The notes under the pieces are model-generated. The model was given only the letters and a program-made list of their open reading frames with translations. It was not told where the DNA came from and did no database searches. Below, piece by piece: positions 12,801-60,843 of a stretch of DNA of 64,000 bases. The position numbers and the translations under genes are program-made. Each line of letters opens with the position of its first letter. The first letter of the stretch is position 1. Source of the stretch: Litoditis marina (Eukaryota > Nematoda > Chromadorea > Rhabditida > Rhabditidae); assembly GCA_964036275.1 (NCBI GenBank), contig OZ038434.1, positions 33,441,279 to 33,505,278 of the forward strand, read 5' to 3'.

Positions 12801-15747
12801 TACGTATTGATTGAATCCATACACCATCAAGGTTGTCCGAATGGTCAAAAAATTCGAAAAGCGGACTACTTTTTAACCGAAAAGATGAAAATCGGTCTAC
12901 TTTTGATGAACAATCTTATATTTTCACGTGTTTACATCTGGAAACGGAATAATTTTCGTTACCTAGTCAGACCTTACTGGTGTACGATTGAATCTGGTGT
13001 ACTATTTATGTAATTCGATATTCGACCCCCAAACCGGTTCGCTGTACGTTATTCTAATGATGCCAATATACATTTCAACAACATCAAAAATTACATGCCT
13101 GGAATGTTCAAATATCGAAGAAACTAGAAGGTTTCTTAAAAAGTGACCGGCAAAATCCGCCAATAACTCTCGCTCTAGACCTATGACCGCCTCGTAACGA
13201 AGCGACGTGTAGGAATCGGGGGTGACCAAAAATATGACCAACCCTACCGCCCAAACACCAGTAAGCTCTGACTAAGCGACATGAAGTAGTCCGTTTTCAG
13301 ATATAAACACGTGAAAATATTTAATTTTTCATTAAAAGTAGACCGATTTTCATCTTCTCGGCTGAAAAGTAGTCCGTTTTTCGAATTTTTTTGACTATTC
13401 GGACAACCTTGCTGGTGTATGTGACAACCCTACCGCCGGTACGACCTCTAAGGCGACTGTATGTCCCATGTACAAGAACGGGACGTCCCATGTCCCGGTA
13501 CTGTCCCGGGACGGTACCAAAAATTACGGTAGAAATGGAGCATATTGTCATCATTTATGCATATCTGCTCCATTTCTACCGTAATTCTTGGGACGTCCCG
13601 TTCATGTACCTGGGACATGCGACTGCTGAGCTCTCCCCCTAGCCCCCTACCCCCTTGAATAACAAAAAGTCAACAAAAATATGAAACTATTCTTGTTTCA
13701 ATTACCTGCACCGTCGACTTCCCCTCCTAACATGAGCCAGATCGGCATTCATGAGGTAACCTTTCGGGACCGAGGTTGACTGTTCGTAGGCGTGTGGCTG
13801 GCGAGGCGGTCCTGCAAGAAAGATCACATTTCAAACATACAGCAGCAAGGTTGTCCGAATAGTCAGAAAAGTTCGAAAAACCGTCTACTTTTTAGCCGAA
13901 AAGGTGAAAATCGGGCTACTTCTTTGGAAAAATCCTAAATTTTCACGTGTTTATATCGAAAAACGGATTACTTTTTGTCGCTCAGTCAGACCTTACTGGT
14001 GTATGATTTCAAATTCAAGATAGGAACGAGTAACGACTAGGTTGCTGAATTCATGAGTAAATAAGTTCCTCCAAATATCACAACTATGTTACGCAGATTT
14101 TCCGGGTGAATGTTAGGATAAGTTATGCAGAGTATTCCAACAAATAGCAAGAAAAAAACCGAATCAATACAAGACCGAATCCATACTGCACTGAAATTGT
14201 CCGAAAATCTTGTTTCATGTTTCACAACTACACTTTCCTTAGCACTTGAAAAGGGTCTCTGAATAATCAGGAAGATCAAAATTCAATTCCTTTGCGTTCG
14301 GTCACAATTTTCTGGTAGTTTTCATTGAATATACCTCACGACTCCTGTCTCCTACTCATGATAAAATGATCTGCCCTGACTGCATAGGTCCAAAAGAAAG
14401 AAAGTAAGTCAGCAGAAGTATGACAATACTTACTGTGATTTTCCTGCAGAGAGCGATCCTTCTTGGGTGGGATGGGCGGTTTCTTGTCCATGTTCGAGCA
14501 CCCGAAACTAGTTGACTTGCTGCACCTCTTCACCTATAAAAACAGGGACGTTACTACAAAAAGTTAATTTCTTTTCATAAAAACTTATAAAGGGAGAAGG
14601 TTGACTGTTCGTCGACAATGAAATTTGGAATAGTATCTTGACACCTCGAACTTCATCACGACTCTTGAAAAAAATCGGCCATCGTGTCCAGTGTACCGAA
14701 CTACGTAATTTCTAGAAGTAGGGAGCTGCTCGGGGCCCGGGCATACACCAGTAAGGTCTGACCTTGCGACAAAAATTAGTCCGTTTTCGTATGTAAACAA
14801 GTGAAAATTTATGATTTTTCATCAAAAGTAGACCGATTGTCTTCTTTTCGGCGGAAACGTAGTCCGTTTTTCTATTTTTTTCTGACTATTCGGACAACTT
14901 TACTGGGGAATGGGCCCGGGATCGAAACTGCCTAACTAACCGGTGATTTAGAAGCCACTCTTTTGTTTTTGGTTTCGTCTCGCAAATGTCCGGATTTGTC
15001 GATGTTGAGAGACTCGTGGCTGCGGTACACCGAGCCAGTACCCGGAGGCTGGAAATACAAATATGTAAACAACAATACAACATAATACATGAATCAGGGA
15101 TGACCAAAGATGGTTCACGGACAACTTTTTCAGAGGGGGGGGGGGGGCGGGCGTTTTTGGCCCTGAGGGGGGCGAACATTTGAAAGAATTCGGGATGATT
15201 TTGTTAAATTCAAACTTTGAATGAAAGTATTCTGTGTTCAGAAAGCTTGTTTTTGACTATTTACGATTTGTTTTTAATTTTCAAGGAAGGGGGTCGTTCC
15301 GGCCGGGAGGCCGGTCAAAATTTTGGTCATCCATGGCATGAATACACATATAACTATGTAGTAAACCAACCAAATGGTTAGAACATCGTATCAACTGATG
15401 AACCAACTATTTCATTGTGACAACTTTCCGTACAACGTACAATGTGGAAAGCAGTAGAAAGCTTTTTCCATCCGCGACAGTTACATCAAGCAAAGTATGG
15501 TTATCGATTGTGTATACTATTCAATCAATATCATAGTTTGATCAATGTATCTGTCGCCGACGAAAGTATGAATAACTCCTAAAGCCGAACTATTCTTCAA
15601 ACAAGGACCGGTAGATCAAAGTTCGGCGGAAAAAAAAGCTGTTTCAAGTTTCAAAAATTCAAAACAGGTTTTCTAACAAATGCACAACTTATAACTTGAG
15701 AAAAAGAAAATCACCCTATTCTCAGCGCCAGGACTTCCACGCTCCAT
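121..15747 (-). CDS. Large unrecognised multi-exon coiled-coil protein (3' end outside window)
   Basis: I do not recognise this protein. Coding exons, read from high to low coordinate: 15747-15715, 15048-14941, 14533-14434, 13811-13706, 12785-12660, 12392-12316, 11738-11585, 11224-11083, 10316-10245, 9996-9889, 8823-8733, 8492-8395, 7721-7595, 6929-6808, 6242-6067, 5845-5736, 5433-5271, 5071-4985, 4629-4454, 4078-4001, 3760-3680, 3457-3303, 2720-2628, 2359-2252, 1983-1841, 1351-1275, 938-824, 610-501 and 213-121. The joins I checked by phase stay open. The start MERGSPGAENR at 15747 lies just inside an exon with acceptor TTTACAG at 15791, which suits spliced-leader trans-splicing. The N-terminal third is Ser/Pro/Arg-rich and basic, including PPIPPKK. 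The middle is acidic. The C-terminal exons are charged heptad-like helices (KYKKLVENIQ, AAQIENIEKVSEERRQLAQQ). No signal peptide or membrane segment is visible, so an intracellular scaffold is a reasonable inference. Exons 4078-4001, 3760-3680 and the start of 3457-3303 are homologous to each other. Confidence 0.75.
1150..1266. repeat. Three tandem copies of a 41-bp unit
   Basis: The unit contains ACCTTGAACTTTCACGAATC and TAGTCCAATAGTGACAAA. The array ends about 10 bp before the donor of exon 1351-1275, on its intron side. Confidence 0.9.
1378..1510. mobile_element. CACCAGTAAGG-family inverted-repeat element, partial
   Basis: Contains GGTCCGACTAAGC, two AGTAGTCCGTTTTT boxes and the CACGTGAAAATTTATG segment shared by the family, but lacks a clear right terminus. 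Confidence 0.65.
2551..2604. repeat. (GA)n microsatellite
   Basis: About 27 GA units, ending close to the donor side of exon 2720-2628. It creates spurious long Leu/Ser frames on the minus strand. Confidence 0.95.
2810..3000. mobile_element. Nested inverted repeat with CGAGAGAGTGTGCAGGTCA arms
   Basis: Outer arms CCAATTGGCCACTC-type at 2851-2870 and TGGCCAATC...AATTGG at 2963-2985. Inner arms GCGAGAGAGTGTGCAGGTCA at 2887 and TGACCTACACACTCTCTCGC near 2933-2953. Diverged relatives of the arms occur at 7285-7345, 24290-24330 and 36960-37015. Confidence 0.65.
3303..4078 (-). repeat. Triplicated coding exon block in the coiled-coil gene
   Basis: Exons 4078-4001, 3760-3680 and the start of 3457-3303 encode related peptides: AVPEQAVSSPIQPADTSVES, IVPQQAVSSPMQPSGSIHVE and AVPEQAPIEPAGPIHVESA. 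Both first exons are multiples of three (78 and 81 bp), start with ATCTC and end at CA|GTAAGT. This is an exon-plus-intron tandem duplication retained in the coding sequence. Confidence 0.85.
6376..6718 (-). pseudogene. Two decayed copies of the end of exon 6929-6808
   Basis: Positions 6718-6674 keep an acceptor-like TAG, DHR, a stop TAG where the parent has CAG (Gln), SMP and the donor AGAG|GTAGGC. Positions 6424-6376 keep FVDHKQLMPG-like coding and a GTATG donor. In the phase set by exon 6929-6808 both reach a stop, so they are pseudoexons. Confidence 0.75.
6448..7140. mobile_element. Two CACCAGTAAGG-family elements flanking a pseudoexon
   Basis: One copy at about 6448-6597 and another at about 6967-7139. 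Both have the order GTTGTCCGAATAGTC ... CGGACTACTTTT ... GTGTTTACAT ... GTCGGACCTTACTGG (or diverged forms). The region between them holds exon 6929-6808 and the degenerate exon copy at 6674-6718. Confidence 0.75.
7838..7878 (-). pseudogene. Decayed copy of the start of exon 7721-7595
   Basis: About 40 bp repeat the acceptor TTTTCAG and the first 12 codons (VDYTPPHTVTTS) of the exon, then hit a stop (TAG). It lies about 120 bp upstream of the true exon in the gene's direction. Confidence 0.8.
8888..9055. mobile_element. CACCAGTAAGG-family inverted-repeat element
   Basis: Termini are ACACCAGTAAGGTTTGAC and the complementary CTTGCTGGTGTAT, with internal AGTCCGTTTT boxes near each end. About 165 bp, no coding capacity, intronic. 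Confidence 0.8.
9826..9880. repeat. (GA)n microsatellite
   Basis: About 26 GA units with a purine-rich 9750-9825 leader, beginning nine bases past the donor of exon 9996-9889. Confidence 0.95.
10421..10672. mobile_element. CACCAATCGATG...GAAACAGACTATA element
   Basis: About 250 bp, beginning TATACCCCGTTTCACCAATCG and ending GGGCTATTGTTGCGTGAAAC then AGACTATA. The ends are partly inverted-complementary (CTACAGTAATC / ACTGTAGAGGG). Relatives are at 21783-22029, 28674-28912, 26209-26452, 30216-30455 and 35394-35630, with a copy cut by the right window edge at 63858-64000. Confidence 0.75.
10749..10917. mobile_element. CACCAGTAAGG-family inverted-repeat element
   Basis: Starts ACACCAGTAAGGTCCGAC and ends GCTTTACTGGTGTAT, with the same internal order as the other copies. 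Lies in an intron of the coiled-coil gene. Direct copies of GTACGGAGTGAGAT at 10733-10746 and about 10931-10944 flank it more widely. Confidence 0.8.
11248..11372. mobile_element. TTAA-flanked hairpin element (AGGACGATTATGTGG family)
   Basis: About 125 bp with arms AAAGAAGGACGATTATGTGG and the complement, an inner arm CCTTTAAACTGCAATTG, and TTAA at each edge. A TTAA target is typical of piggyBac-type elements, so this may be a non-autonomous relative; that link is inference. Other copies are listed separately. Confidence 0.8.
11757..11998. mobile_element. CACCAGTAAGG-family element with a partial second copy
   Basis: A complete copy spans about 11831-11998. A fragment with the right-end motif GTTGTCCGAATG lies at 11765-11822, immediately against the start of exon 11738-11585, so part of this intron's 3' region derives from the element. 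Confidence 0.7.
12035..12105 (-). pseudogene. Decayed copy of the start of exon 11738-11585
   Basis: The minus strand repeats CAACAAGGCATCGTCAGCGG and GACCCTGGATTCGG, matching the exon's CAGCAAGGTATCGTCGGAGC and GCCCTGGATTCGG with indels. Upstream of the true exon; separated from it by CACCAGTAAGG-family element DNA. Confidence 0.7.
12822..12988. mobile_element. CACCAGTAAGG-family inverted-repeat element
   Basis: Inverted orientation relative to the copy at 10749: begins ACACCATCAAGGTTGTCCG and ends CAGACCTTACTGGTGTAC. Intronic. Confidence 0.8.
13254..13425. mobile_element. CACCAGTAAGG-family inverted-repeat element
   Basis: Begins ACACCAGTAAGCTCTGAC and ends ACCTTGCTGGTGTATG. It is followed directly by a different hairpin element at 13426-13627, so the two abut with almost no unique DNA between them. 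Confidence 0.8.
13426..13627. mobile_element. Imperfect palindrome of about 200 bp rich in GGGACG
   Basis: Arms around GCGACTGTATGTCCCATG / CATGTCCCAGG...GCGACTG-type sequence and TACGGTAGAAATGGAGCA / TGCTCCATTTCTACCGTA face each other across a short AT-rich centre at about 13543-13562. It could fold into a long hairpin. No coding capacity; probably a foldback element. Confidence 0.7.
13835..14006. mobile_element. CACCAGTAAGG-family inverted-repeat element
   Basis: Begins ACAGCAGCAAGGTTGTCCG and ends CAGACCTTACTGGTGTATG, same orientation as the copy at 12822. Intronic. Confidence 0.8.
14744..14912. mobile_element. CACCAGTAAGG-family inverted-repeat element
   Basis: Begins ACACCAGTAAGGTCTGAC and ends AACTTTACTGGGGAATG. 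The sequence GGGCCCGGG lies on both sides (about 14733-14742 and 14912-14920) and may be target duplication or a small inverted repeat. Confidence 0.8.
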
Positions 15748-15828
15748 GATGAGACCAACCCGTACGAATATTTCAAATTCGAGTAGATACCTGTAAAGAG
15801 AGTCATCAACAAACAAACAGATACTCAC

Positions 15829-16018
15829 TTAAAGCAGGACGATTATGTGGATGTTCAAGGTTCAAACGCGTTTGGTTACAGTTACAGGTTTGTTTCAAGA
15901 AGGTAGATTTTGTGGACAAATCCCGAAGTTTCGGTCCTATGAACAGCATTATATTTTTCAATTGCAGTTTTAGAGGACCGGTGCGTCGGGATTAGTCGAC
16001 AAAATCGTCCTACTTTAA
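15829..16018. mobile_element. Longer variant of the TTAA-flanked hairpin element
   Basis: Same outer arms (GCAGGACGATTATGTGG / TCGTCCTACTTTAA) but with about 65 extra bases between the left arm and the GGTCCTATGAAC segment. It sits just upstream of the coiled-coil gene's first exon and may contribute to its promoter region. Confidence 0.7.
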
Positions 16019-16981
16019 GATGAAACTTTACCAAACGAAATAAGCAGAAGTGACGGCAACAAGCACAATATGATATCATATGAACAATAGTCCGGACGAT
16101 CCTCCCGCGAAAGGTTGGATTGCAAGATGTTAGAATCTAGAATGATAGCTCGAAGCTGACGCAGGTCCCGTGAGTAAGTTCAGTTGATTACTTAAAAGCT
16201 CCCACGAGTTTCGTAAGTAATAGGTCACAGCCAGTTACTTATTTAGCAGGAATATACTTGGCAATCACCAGTGAAAGACATATATCTAGAAAACAAGGGA
16301 AAATGACAGAAAAAAACAATGCTCAGCGGCTCACACCTATGTATTTCAGCATTTATCCCTGAAAACGATTGGAGCGAGTTCAGAACACCACCAATCAACG
16401 ACGAATGAATGATAATGATATGATTGACATCAAAATCATGATTTGATATCAGCTGACCTCTCTTTTTTCCCGCCGATTTGAAATTGGGCGGGAAGACAGG
16501 AACCACAGACGCGTCAGCGATTGGCGGTTGGCGCTTATAGAGGTGATGGGCGCGAGATTGTCCTTTTCAAAGATGCGTCACCTTTTCAAATTTCGTAATT
16601 TTCGGCGGGGTTTTTGTTAATTTTTCTCCTATTTAATGCATTTCTTTATCTATTTGGCAACTTTCATATCGTTTGTCCGCATTTCTAGTGTTCATCGGAT
16701 TGAGTCCTCCCACCGTATTATTGAACAGAGGATATTATTTGAATATTTACCGTTTTCAAAACTATTGCTTGTACAGTGGCTTCCTACACTACATTTTCCG
16801 ACAGTTCATTTCCAACTACTCTCTTAAATTCCACCTTCTTTACCTGTATGATAATTTCTCCCTCTGCTATCCAACTTTTCAGGTCATTCAATCGATCGAA
16901 AACTTAGTTGATTTTCCGGATGTTTTGGTTTCATGCTCATTTATGTGTTTTTACAAAGTTGTTGTTCTCACGTAAGCTTCA

Positions 16982-16990
16982 TTTTTCCAG
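16982..16990 (+). promoter_or_regulatory. baf-1: Probable trans-splice acceptor of baf-1
   Basis: The sequence TTTTTCCAG ends at 16990, eight bases before the baf-1 ATG at 16999. A strong nematode 3' splice site this close to the start, with no obvious upstream exon, is what a spliced-leader acceptor looks like. An ordinary cis-spliced 5' UTR intron cannot be excluded. Confidence 0.55.
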
Positions 16991-16998
16991 AATCAACT

Positions 16999-18142
16999 AT
17001 GTCGACCTCGGTAAAGCATCGCGAGTTCATCGGAGAGCCCATGGGAGATAAGGAAGTCACCGCAGTGGCCGGAATCGGTCCCACCTATGGAAAGAAGCTG
17101 TCTGAGAATGGCTTCGATAAGGTGAGGTTTTTTGGTTTGTCTATTTCTTTTTTCAAGAATTCATGTTCTGAGTAAGGCGTAATTTCTACGATTACAGTGT
17201 AAGTTATTAGATACAAGTAACTAGTATTCATTTACTCTATCAAGAGTTTAGGTACTAGGGCGTTTTTCTTACCATTCAAGCAAGCAGTTTAGTAGAAAAT
17301 CAAGTAACCTAGTTTTGAAAATGATAAGGTTACCTCTGCAAACCGTTCAGTTTGCTTGATGCAAACCTATTCCCCTATTCGCATATAACAAAAGCTCTTT
17401 TTTTGTTTCAAGGTAGTCTAAGTAAAAAAAAGATATACCCAGTGCCGGTTCAACCTAAGTTAACGTTTCAAACGACTGAGACGAGGGGAAAGGTGTAAAA
17501 CTTTCTACCAGATTTCTACTCTTTCCGAAAATTGAAACCAAAAAGAGAAAAAGTTCAAGTGTACTCAATACTCCTTTCGACTTCGTTTGTGGTTTGTGAA
17601 TAACACACCAATCGGCCCGATTAGTTCTCTACATTAGTTTTCTATGTTTCTTACTTGCTATCATTGTTATTCTCAACGGATCATTCTTCCAGGCGTACGT
17701 ACTTTTTGGTCAATTCCTCCTGCTCAAGAAGGACGAAGAAATGTTCATTGAGTGGCTAAAGGTATTTTTTTGTTTAGTTTAGATTCGCAATTCAGAGTTC
17801 AAACGGGATATTAAGCACAGTTGTCTTTCTTTAAATAACACGTATTCGTTGTAGAAGTTGGAAATAGATGTGGAAACACAGGATTGTGGTTGGAAGGAAT
17901 ATGTTCCCAGTATCTAGTTCTAGTATATAGTTCATCATTTTAATTTCGTTCTTTTAACTCCTGTAGAGTAGACCCTTTATTTTAATTATTTTCTGTAAGT
18001 TCAGAAGGCAGACTGTCAGTAACAAAAATTTGATTGATTTTTTTTCTTATTGGTGATTTTTCAGGAAATCGCTGGAATAACGTCAAATCACGGAAAGTCG
18101 TGCTTTAACTGTATGAATGAGTGGGCAGAACAGTACATCTAA
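16999..18142 (+). CDS. baf-1: Barrier-to-autointegration factor BAF-1
   Basis: There are three coding exons, 16999-17121, 17693-17761 and 18065-18142 (stop TAA included), giving 89 residues, the usual BAF length. Recognisable BAF features are the N-terminal [10 protein letters not shown], the helix-hairpin-helix stretch [12 protein letters not shown] (about residues 20-32) that contacts DNA without sequence preference, and the C-terminal half with [19 protein letters not shown] and [16 protein letters not shown] dimers bridge double-stranded DNA and bind LEM-domain proteins (emerin, LEM-2) and lamin. They act in nuclear envelope reassembly and chromatin organisation. The N-terminal Ser/Thr residues are the known target region of VRK-1 in nematodes. 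All introns are in phase 0. The gene is convergent with the large EB/deacetylase gene on the other strand. Confidence 0.97.
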
Positions 18143-18148
18143 TTCAAA

Positions 18149-18154
18149 AATAAA
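18149..18154 (+). terminator. baf-1: baf-1 polyadenylation signal
   Basis: AATAAA lies seven bases after the baf-1 stop codon. A second AATAAA at 18289-18294 could give a longer 3' UTR. The first is very close to the stop, which is not rare in compact nematode genes. Confidence 0.6.
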
Positions 18155-18818
18155 CTCATTTTCTGACCCGAATGTATTTTTTCTGCTAGAGTTTGTATGC
18201 TCATTCACTCACCTAACAAAAAGTTTATGTCACGCGTTAACCATGCAGATACTGGTATTTTGTTTTTGATATTTGAGTTGTGTGTCCGAATAAAACATTT
18301 TGTGCTGAAACATTCATTTCATGTATGATAAATATGTAATATTATTATATTTACAAACACATAGATAGATAGTGTGAATAATATAAGATGAAACAACCGT
18401 TTGTTGTTGGTCGAAATAATGAAAGTAGATAATTGTCGCAAAAGTAAAATATAGTGAAGGTAGTTATTAAAACCGTCTCAATTACAAGTAAAGGTTAGTA
18501 AATTAAAAATTTCGTAGGGTTAGAAAGTTTGGACTACTCGTATCGTTAGTGAGCTAGTGAGTATGTTAGCTACTCTATTTTCATTAGGGGTGGGGAGGTC
18601 ACAAAATATTAAGTATGTAATTGCGTAATGAGTTATGAAACTGAAGCAAAACTTGCTATACTACAGTTTGCTAGTGAAACTGGGTGAAATGACTGCCGAC
18701 TCGCAAATCTAAGACGGGGAACCTAAAACCGTTTCGGTTACCGTAAAACCATGTTAACTTACCGTAATACCCGGTTATGTGTTCATTAACATGATTGGGA
18801 CTGTTATGGTTTAAAGGT

Positions 18819-57789
<38,971 letters not shown>

Positions 57790-57859
57790 GGTTGCTCGTC
57801 CGCCGTCTCTTTTCGGGTACTTTTCCACCACCGAACACCAACAGTGAAAATGGGGTAGC

Positions 57860-59291
57860 TGAAATATTGATTGTTACAAGTATTGATCTACTCGGTTCAT
57901 ATGATCTCAACAACAGTAATCGTTGAACGAAGTGATTTGAAGATGAACAAATCATAGCTAGCAGCTGTTGGCCAATTTCAGTCAATAGTGCAAAAACGTG
58001 ATTAAAACTACGTGATTTAAACGCGTGTTATAAGAGAATCATAATTTAATTAAATAGGTAATTAATATATATAAAATAAAGTAAGAATCATGATAAGGAA
58101 TAGAGATACGAAAAGTGGAAACACTGACTGGAAACAAGTAAAAGTTTTGAGCTAACGTTGGGAAAATTCTCATCTTTCTCAATGCGACAGCTCTTACACG
58201 CGAGTGGGAATCATACTACAAAACCTAGAGATCGAAGAAGATTAAGAATAAGTTTTAACTCACGTTACAACATATGTTTCAACCAACTTCAATAAAAAGA
58301 ACTGGAGTAATTATTTTACGTGGTTGATTTTACAAATGTTTGTTAACAATTTTCAGTAACTGGGTCTAGAAGAGCATAAGCAGACAAAATTAGTCATCCT
58401 TAACCGTTACGAAGTGTCATGACGACGAACTGAGAATTGAAATTGAAACTTACAGAATACTTCAAAACAGTGAAACATGAACTTCTTGTACAACTTGTTA
58501 GTAGTCAAGGAAAAATGTAAGTAACCAGGAAGACCGAGTAAGTGACGCGGAGTCATGACAGCGAACATATCGACCAAGAAGAAACTAAAACTCACTGGAG
58601 GTTTCAAAGTACATATTAAAAGTTCCCGGCCTTAGAAAGAGAGTATATAAGACGGACCATAAGTCAAAGCTTACTGTAGGAGTCTCGGTAGGAATGAAAG
58701 ACACTATACTACCATGTCATGTAACAAGGAAGACAATGTATTTAACTGGTCATGTATGATACACTAAGCGGTTCTGCAAAAGACTAGGAAATCCATATTC
58801 ATACTGTATACTGTAGAAGTCTACGTACGTGTGAAAGAGGGTATACTACTGTGTCATGTAACCAGGAAGAGTATAAGTGACACGGTTTCATGACAACTCT
58901 CAAAGGAAGAGAAGGGGACGACAACGTATTTGAGTGGTCAAGTATTTGACTAAATTGTCAAGAGGCGCGCGCCCGGCGCACTCTTTGATACTGTGTAGGA
59001 GAGCAGTGTTGGTACATTTGGATGAGGGCAAGAAAAACAGTTTTATTGACGAATATCACTCAAATACTTCAAGATAGGGGGTATCATCACTACTAAATTT
59101 TATTTTATATAAAAAAAGCATGTTCGGAGTAGTGTTTGTTTCGTACATGAACATGTTTTATCAGATTTGAGTAATGGAGAATGTAAATACAGTTTGATGT
59201 AAGTATATACAAAAGTGTATATACAGTTTTTACTAAAAATGTATTTGACTAAATTGTCGAGAGGCGCGCGCCCGGCGCACTCTTTGATACT
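57860..59291. other. Intergenic region upstream of the EB/deacetylase gene
   Basis: AT-rich with no supported gene. It contains degenerate repeats of a GTAACCAGGAAGA...GTGAC...TCATGACA unit (near 58420-58560 and 58855-58900), a solo end of the CTCAGTAGGAATGG family (58672-58710) and two copies of a GC-rich block (58940-58996 and 59238-59292). The promoter of the large gene should lie next to 57860; no specific element could be named. Confidence 0.5.
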
Positions 59292-59292
59292 G
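58940..59292. repeat. Pair of GC-rich direct repeats, 57 bp each
   Basis: TATTTGACTAAATTGTC, GAGGCGCGCGCCCGGCGC and ACTCTTTGATACTGT occur at 58940-58996 and again, with a single-base change, at 59238-59292. The second copy ends exactly where the LINE frame starts. Confidence 0.9.
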
Positions 59293-60843
59293 TATCCACG
59301 CTCCCCATAAGTCTAACATGTGTATCTTGCCGAATTTTCGAATCTTTACTAGTCAAAAAACTGAGAACTCATCTATGGTCCACGAGCCTGATATCACACA
59401 ATCAGCATGGGTTTTTGAATAACCGCAGTACGACAACTAATTTGTTAGAATATCAAAAATATCTACATGAGTCTCATTGCAAAGACCTCAATGTGGACGC
59501 TGTATATTTAGATGTTTCTAAAGCTTTCGACTCAGTGACTCATAGACGCCTAATTTCCATTCTTGAGGCATACGGTATTACTGGTGATATGATCAGATGG
59601 ATCAAAAACTATTTGAGCAATCGTACTCAAAGAGTTAAAATCAATCAGTCGTACTCTTCATCTGGGATAGTCACATCCGGTGTTCCCCAGGGAAGCTGTT
59701 TAGGCCCACTTTTGTTTTTAATATACATAAATGGCATTGAAACATCAATCAAAAGTAGTAAACTTCTCGTTTATGCGGATGACTGTAAGATCTTTTTGAA
59801 CAGTTCCATACCAAATTATCAGTCGCTTCTTGAAGATGATCTGAACTTTGCTCATGACTGGCGGCGTAGCAACTCCTCAAAAATCTCATGCGACACCTCA
59901 TGAACTATTCGCATGAGCTTCTCATGAGATGCTATTGATTGCTATGCCACAGCATGGAGAGTTCACGAATAGCTCATGAGGTAATTTATGAGAAACTCAT
60001 ATGAGCTTCTCATGAGATTGGGGGGGGGGGGGGGATTGCTACGCCGCTTGGTTAGTTGAACGCCAACTCCAACTCTCTATTGAAAAGTGCGCTATAATGT
60101 ACATGGGAAAGTCAAACAGTAAACATGAGTATAAGCTTGGCGGGTCAATTCTGGCATCTGTTGATGTAATTAGAGACCTAGGCGTAAACTTGAGTAACAC
60201 ATTGAAAATGTCTACACATATTCTCTCTGTTAAACGGAGGGCGAGCGCGATAGTGAACAGTTTGTTCCGTTGTTTTTCATTTTCTAAGGAAAGATTTATG
60301 TTGTGCTATAAAACAAAAGTGCTTCCCATTCTTGAATATGGATCAGAAGTTTTTGCCCCACTAAACAAAGGTGATATTATGAGTCTTGAAGTGGTTCAGC
60401 GAAGATTTACTAAGAGGTTGTTGCCAGGATTTCCGTACAAAAACCGTCTAGAAAAACTCAAACTCTCTACATTGTGGAAACGCCGATTATTCAAGGATTT
60501 ATGTACTGCTCACAAATACATTTATGGCCACTATTGGACGTCCAATATTGTTACTCTTGCTCCTCCCACTAGTGTTCGCCATATGCTGAGAGGGAATGGT
60601 TTGAAACTATCGGATTGTCCCCCAGCTCTTGTCAACCTAAAGTTCATCTCGTCACGCATTGCCCCTGTTTGGAATAGATTACCTGCAGAAATAGCTCTGC
60701 TTCATTGTCCCAGTGAACTTAAATGTCGTTTGGAAAAATGGTTTTTATCAGAAAATGTGTTTCTTGGATCACTTGACCCCACGAACATATCTTCAACAAT
60801 AATCGATGGTTTATTCCTTAATGGTTCTGACAACCTTTTGTAA
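59292..60843 (+). pseudogene. 5'-truncated non-LTR retrotransposon reverse transcriptase, interrupted
   Basis: A reverse-transcriptase frame starts abruptly near 59292 (PISLTCVSCRIFESLL) directly after a GC-rich repeat. It continues with QHGFLNNRSTTT, YLDVSKAFDSV, SGVPQGSCLGPLLFL and the catalytic LVYADDCKIF to about 59861, where a 187-bp inverted-repeat element is inserted. The same frame resumes at about 60049 and runs to a stop after SDNLL at 60841-60843. The motif set fits the jockey/CR1-type LINE group. There is no endonuclease domain and no upstream ORF, so this is a 5'-truncated dead copy, the usual result of incomplete target-primed reverse transcription. No other frameshift is obvious, so the copy is fairly young. 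The 3' UTR probably runs to about 60960; no clear tail or target-site duplication was found. Confidence 0.88.
59862..60048. mobile_element. 187-bp inverted-repeat element inserted in the LINE
   Basis: The ends carry the terminal inverted repeat GCGGCGTAGCAA and its complement, and the interior is full of CTCATGAG-type palindromes. It is flanked by TGG at 59859-59861 and 60049-60051, and removing the element plus one TGG keeps the LINE frame open, which defines the insertion precisely. A run of about 16 G sits at 60019-60034. Related copies lie at about 21290-21472 and 52048-52195, and a diverged fragment at 61515-61650. It has no coding capacity and would depend on a transposase in trans. Confidence 0.85.

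Larger units (their letters stand above)
15791..16990. promoter_or_regulatory. Intergenic region between the divergent coiled-coil gene and baf-1
   Basis: This 1.2-kb stretch separates two divergently transcribed genes and probably holds both promoters. The part next to the left gene (15829-16018) is occupied by an inverted-repeat element of the AGGACGATTATGTGG family. The part next to baf-1 is AT-rich, with T-runs and a GC-richer patch near 16510-16555. No TATA box or other specific factor site could be supported. Confidence 0.4.
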
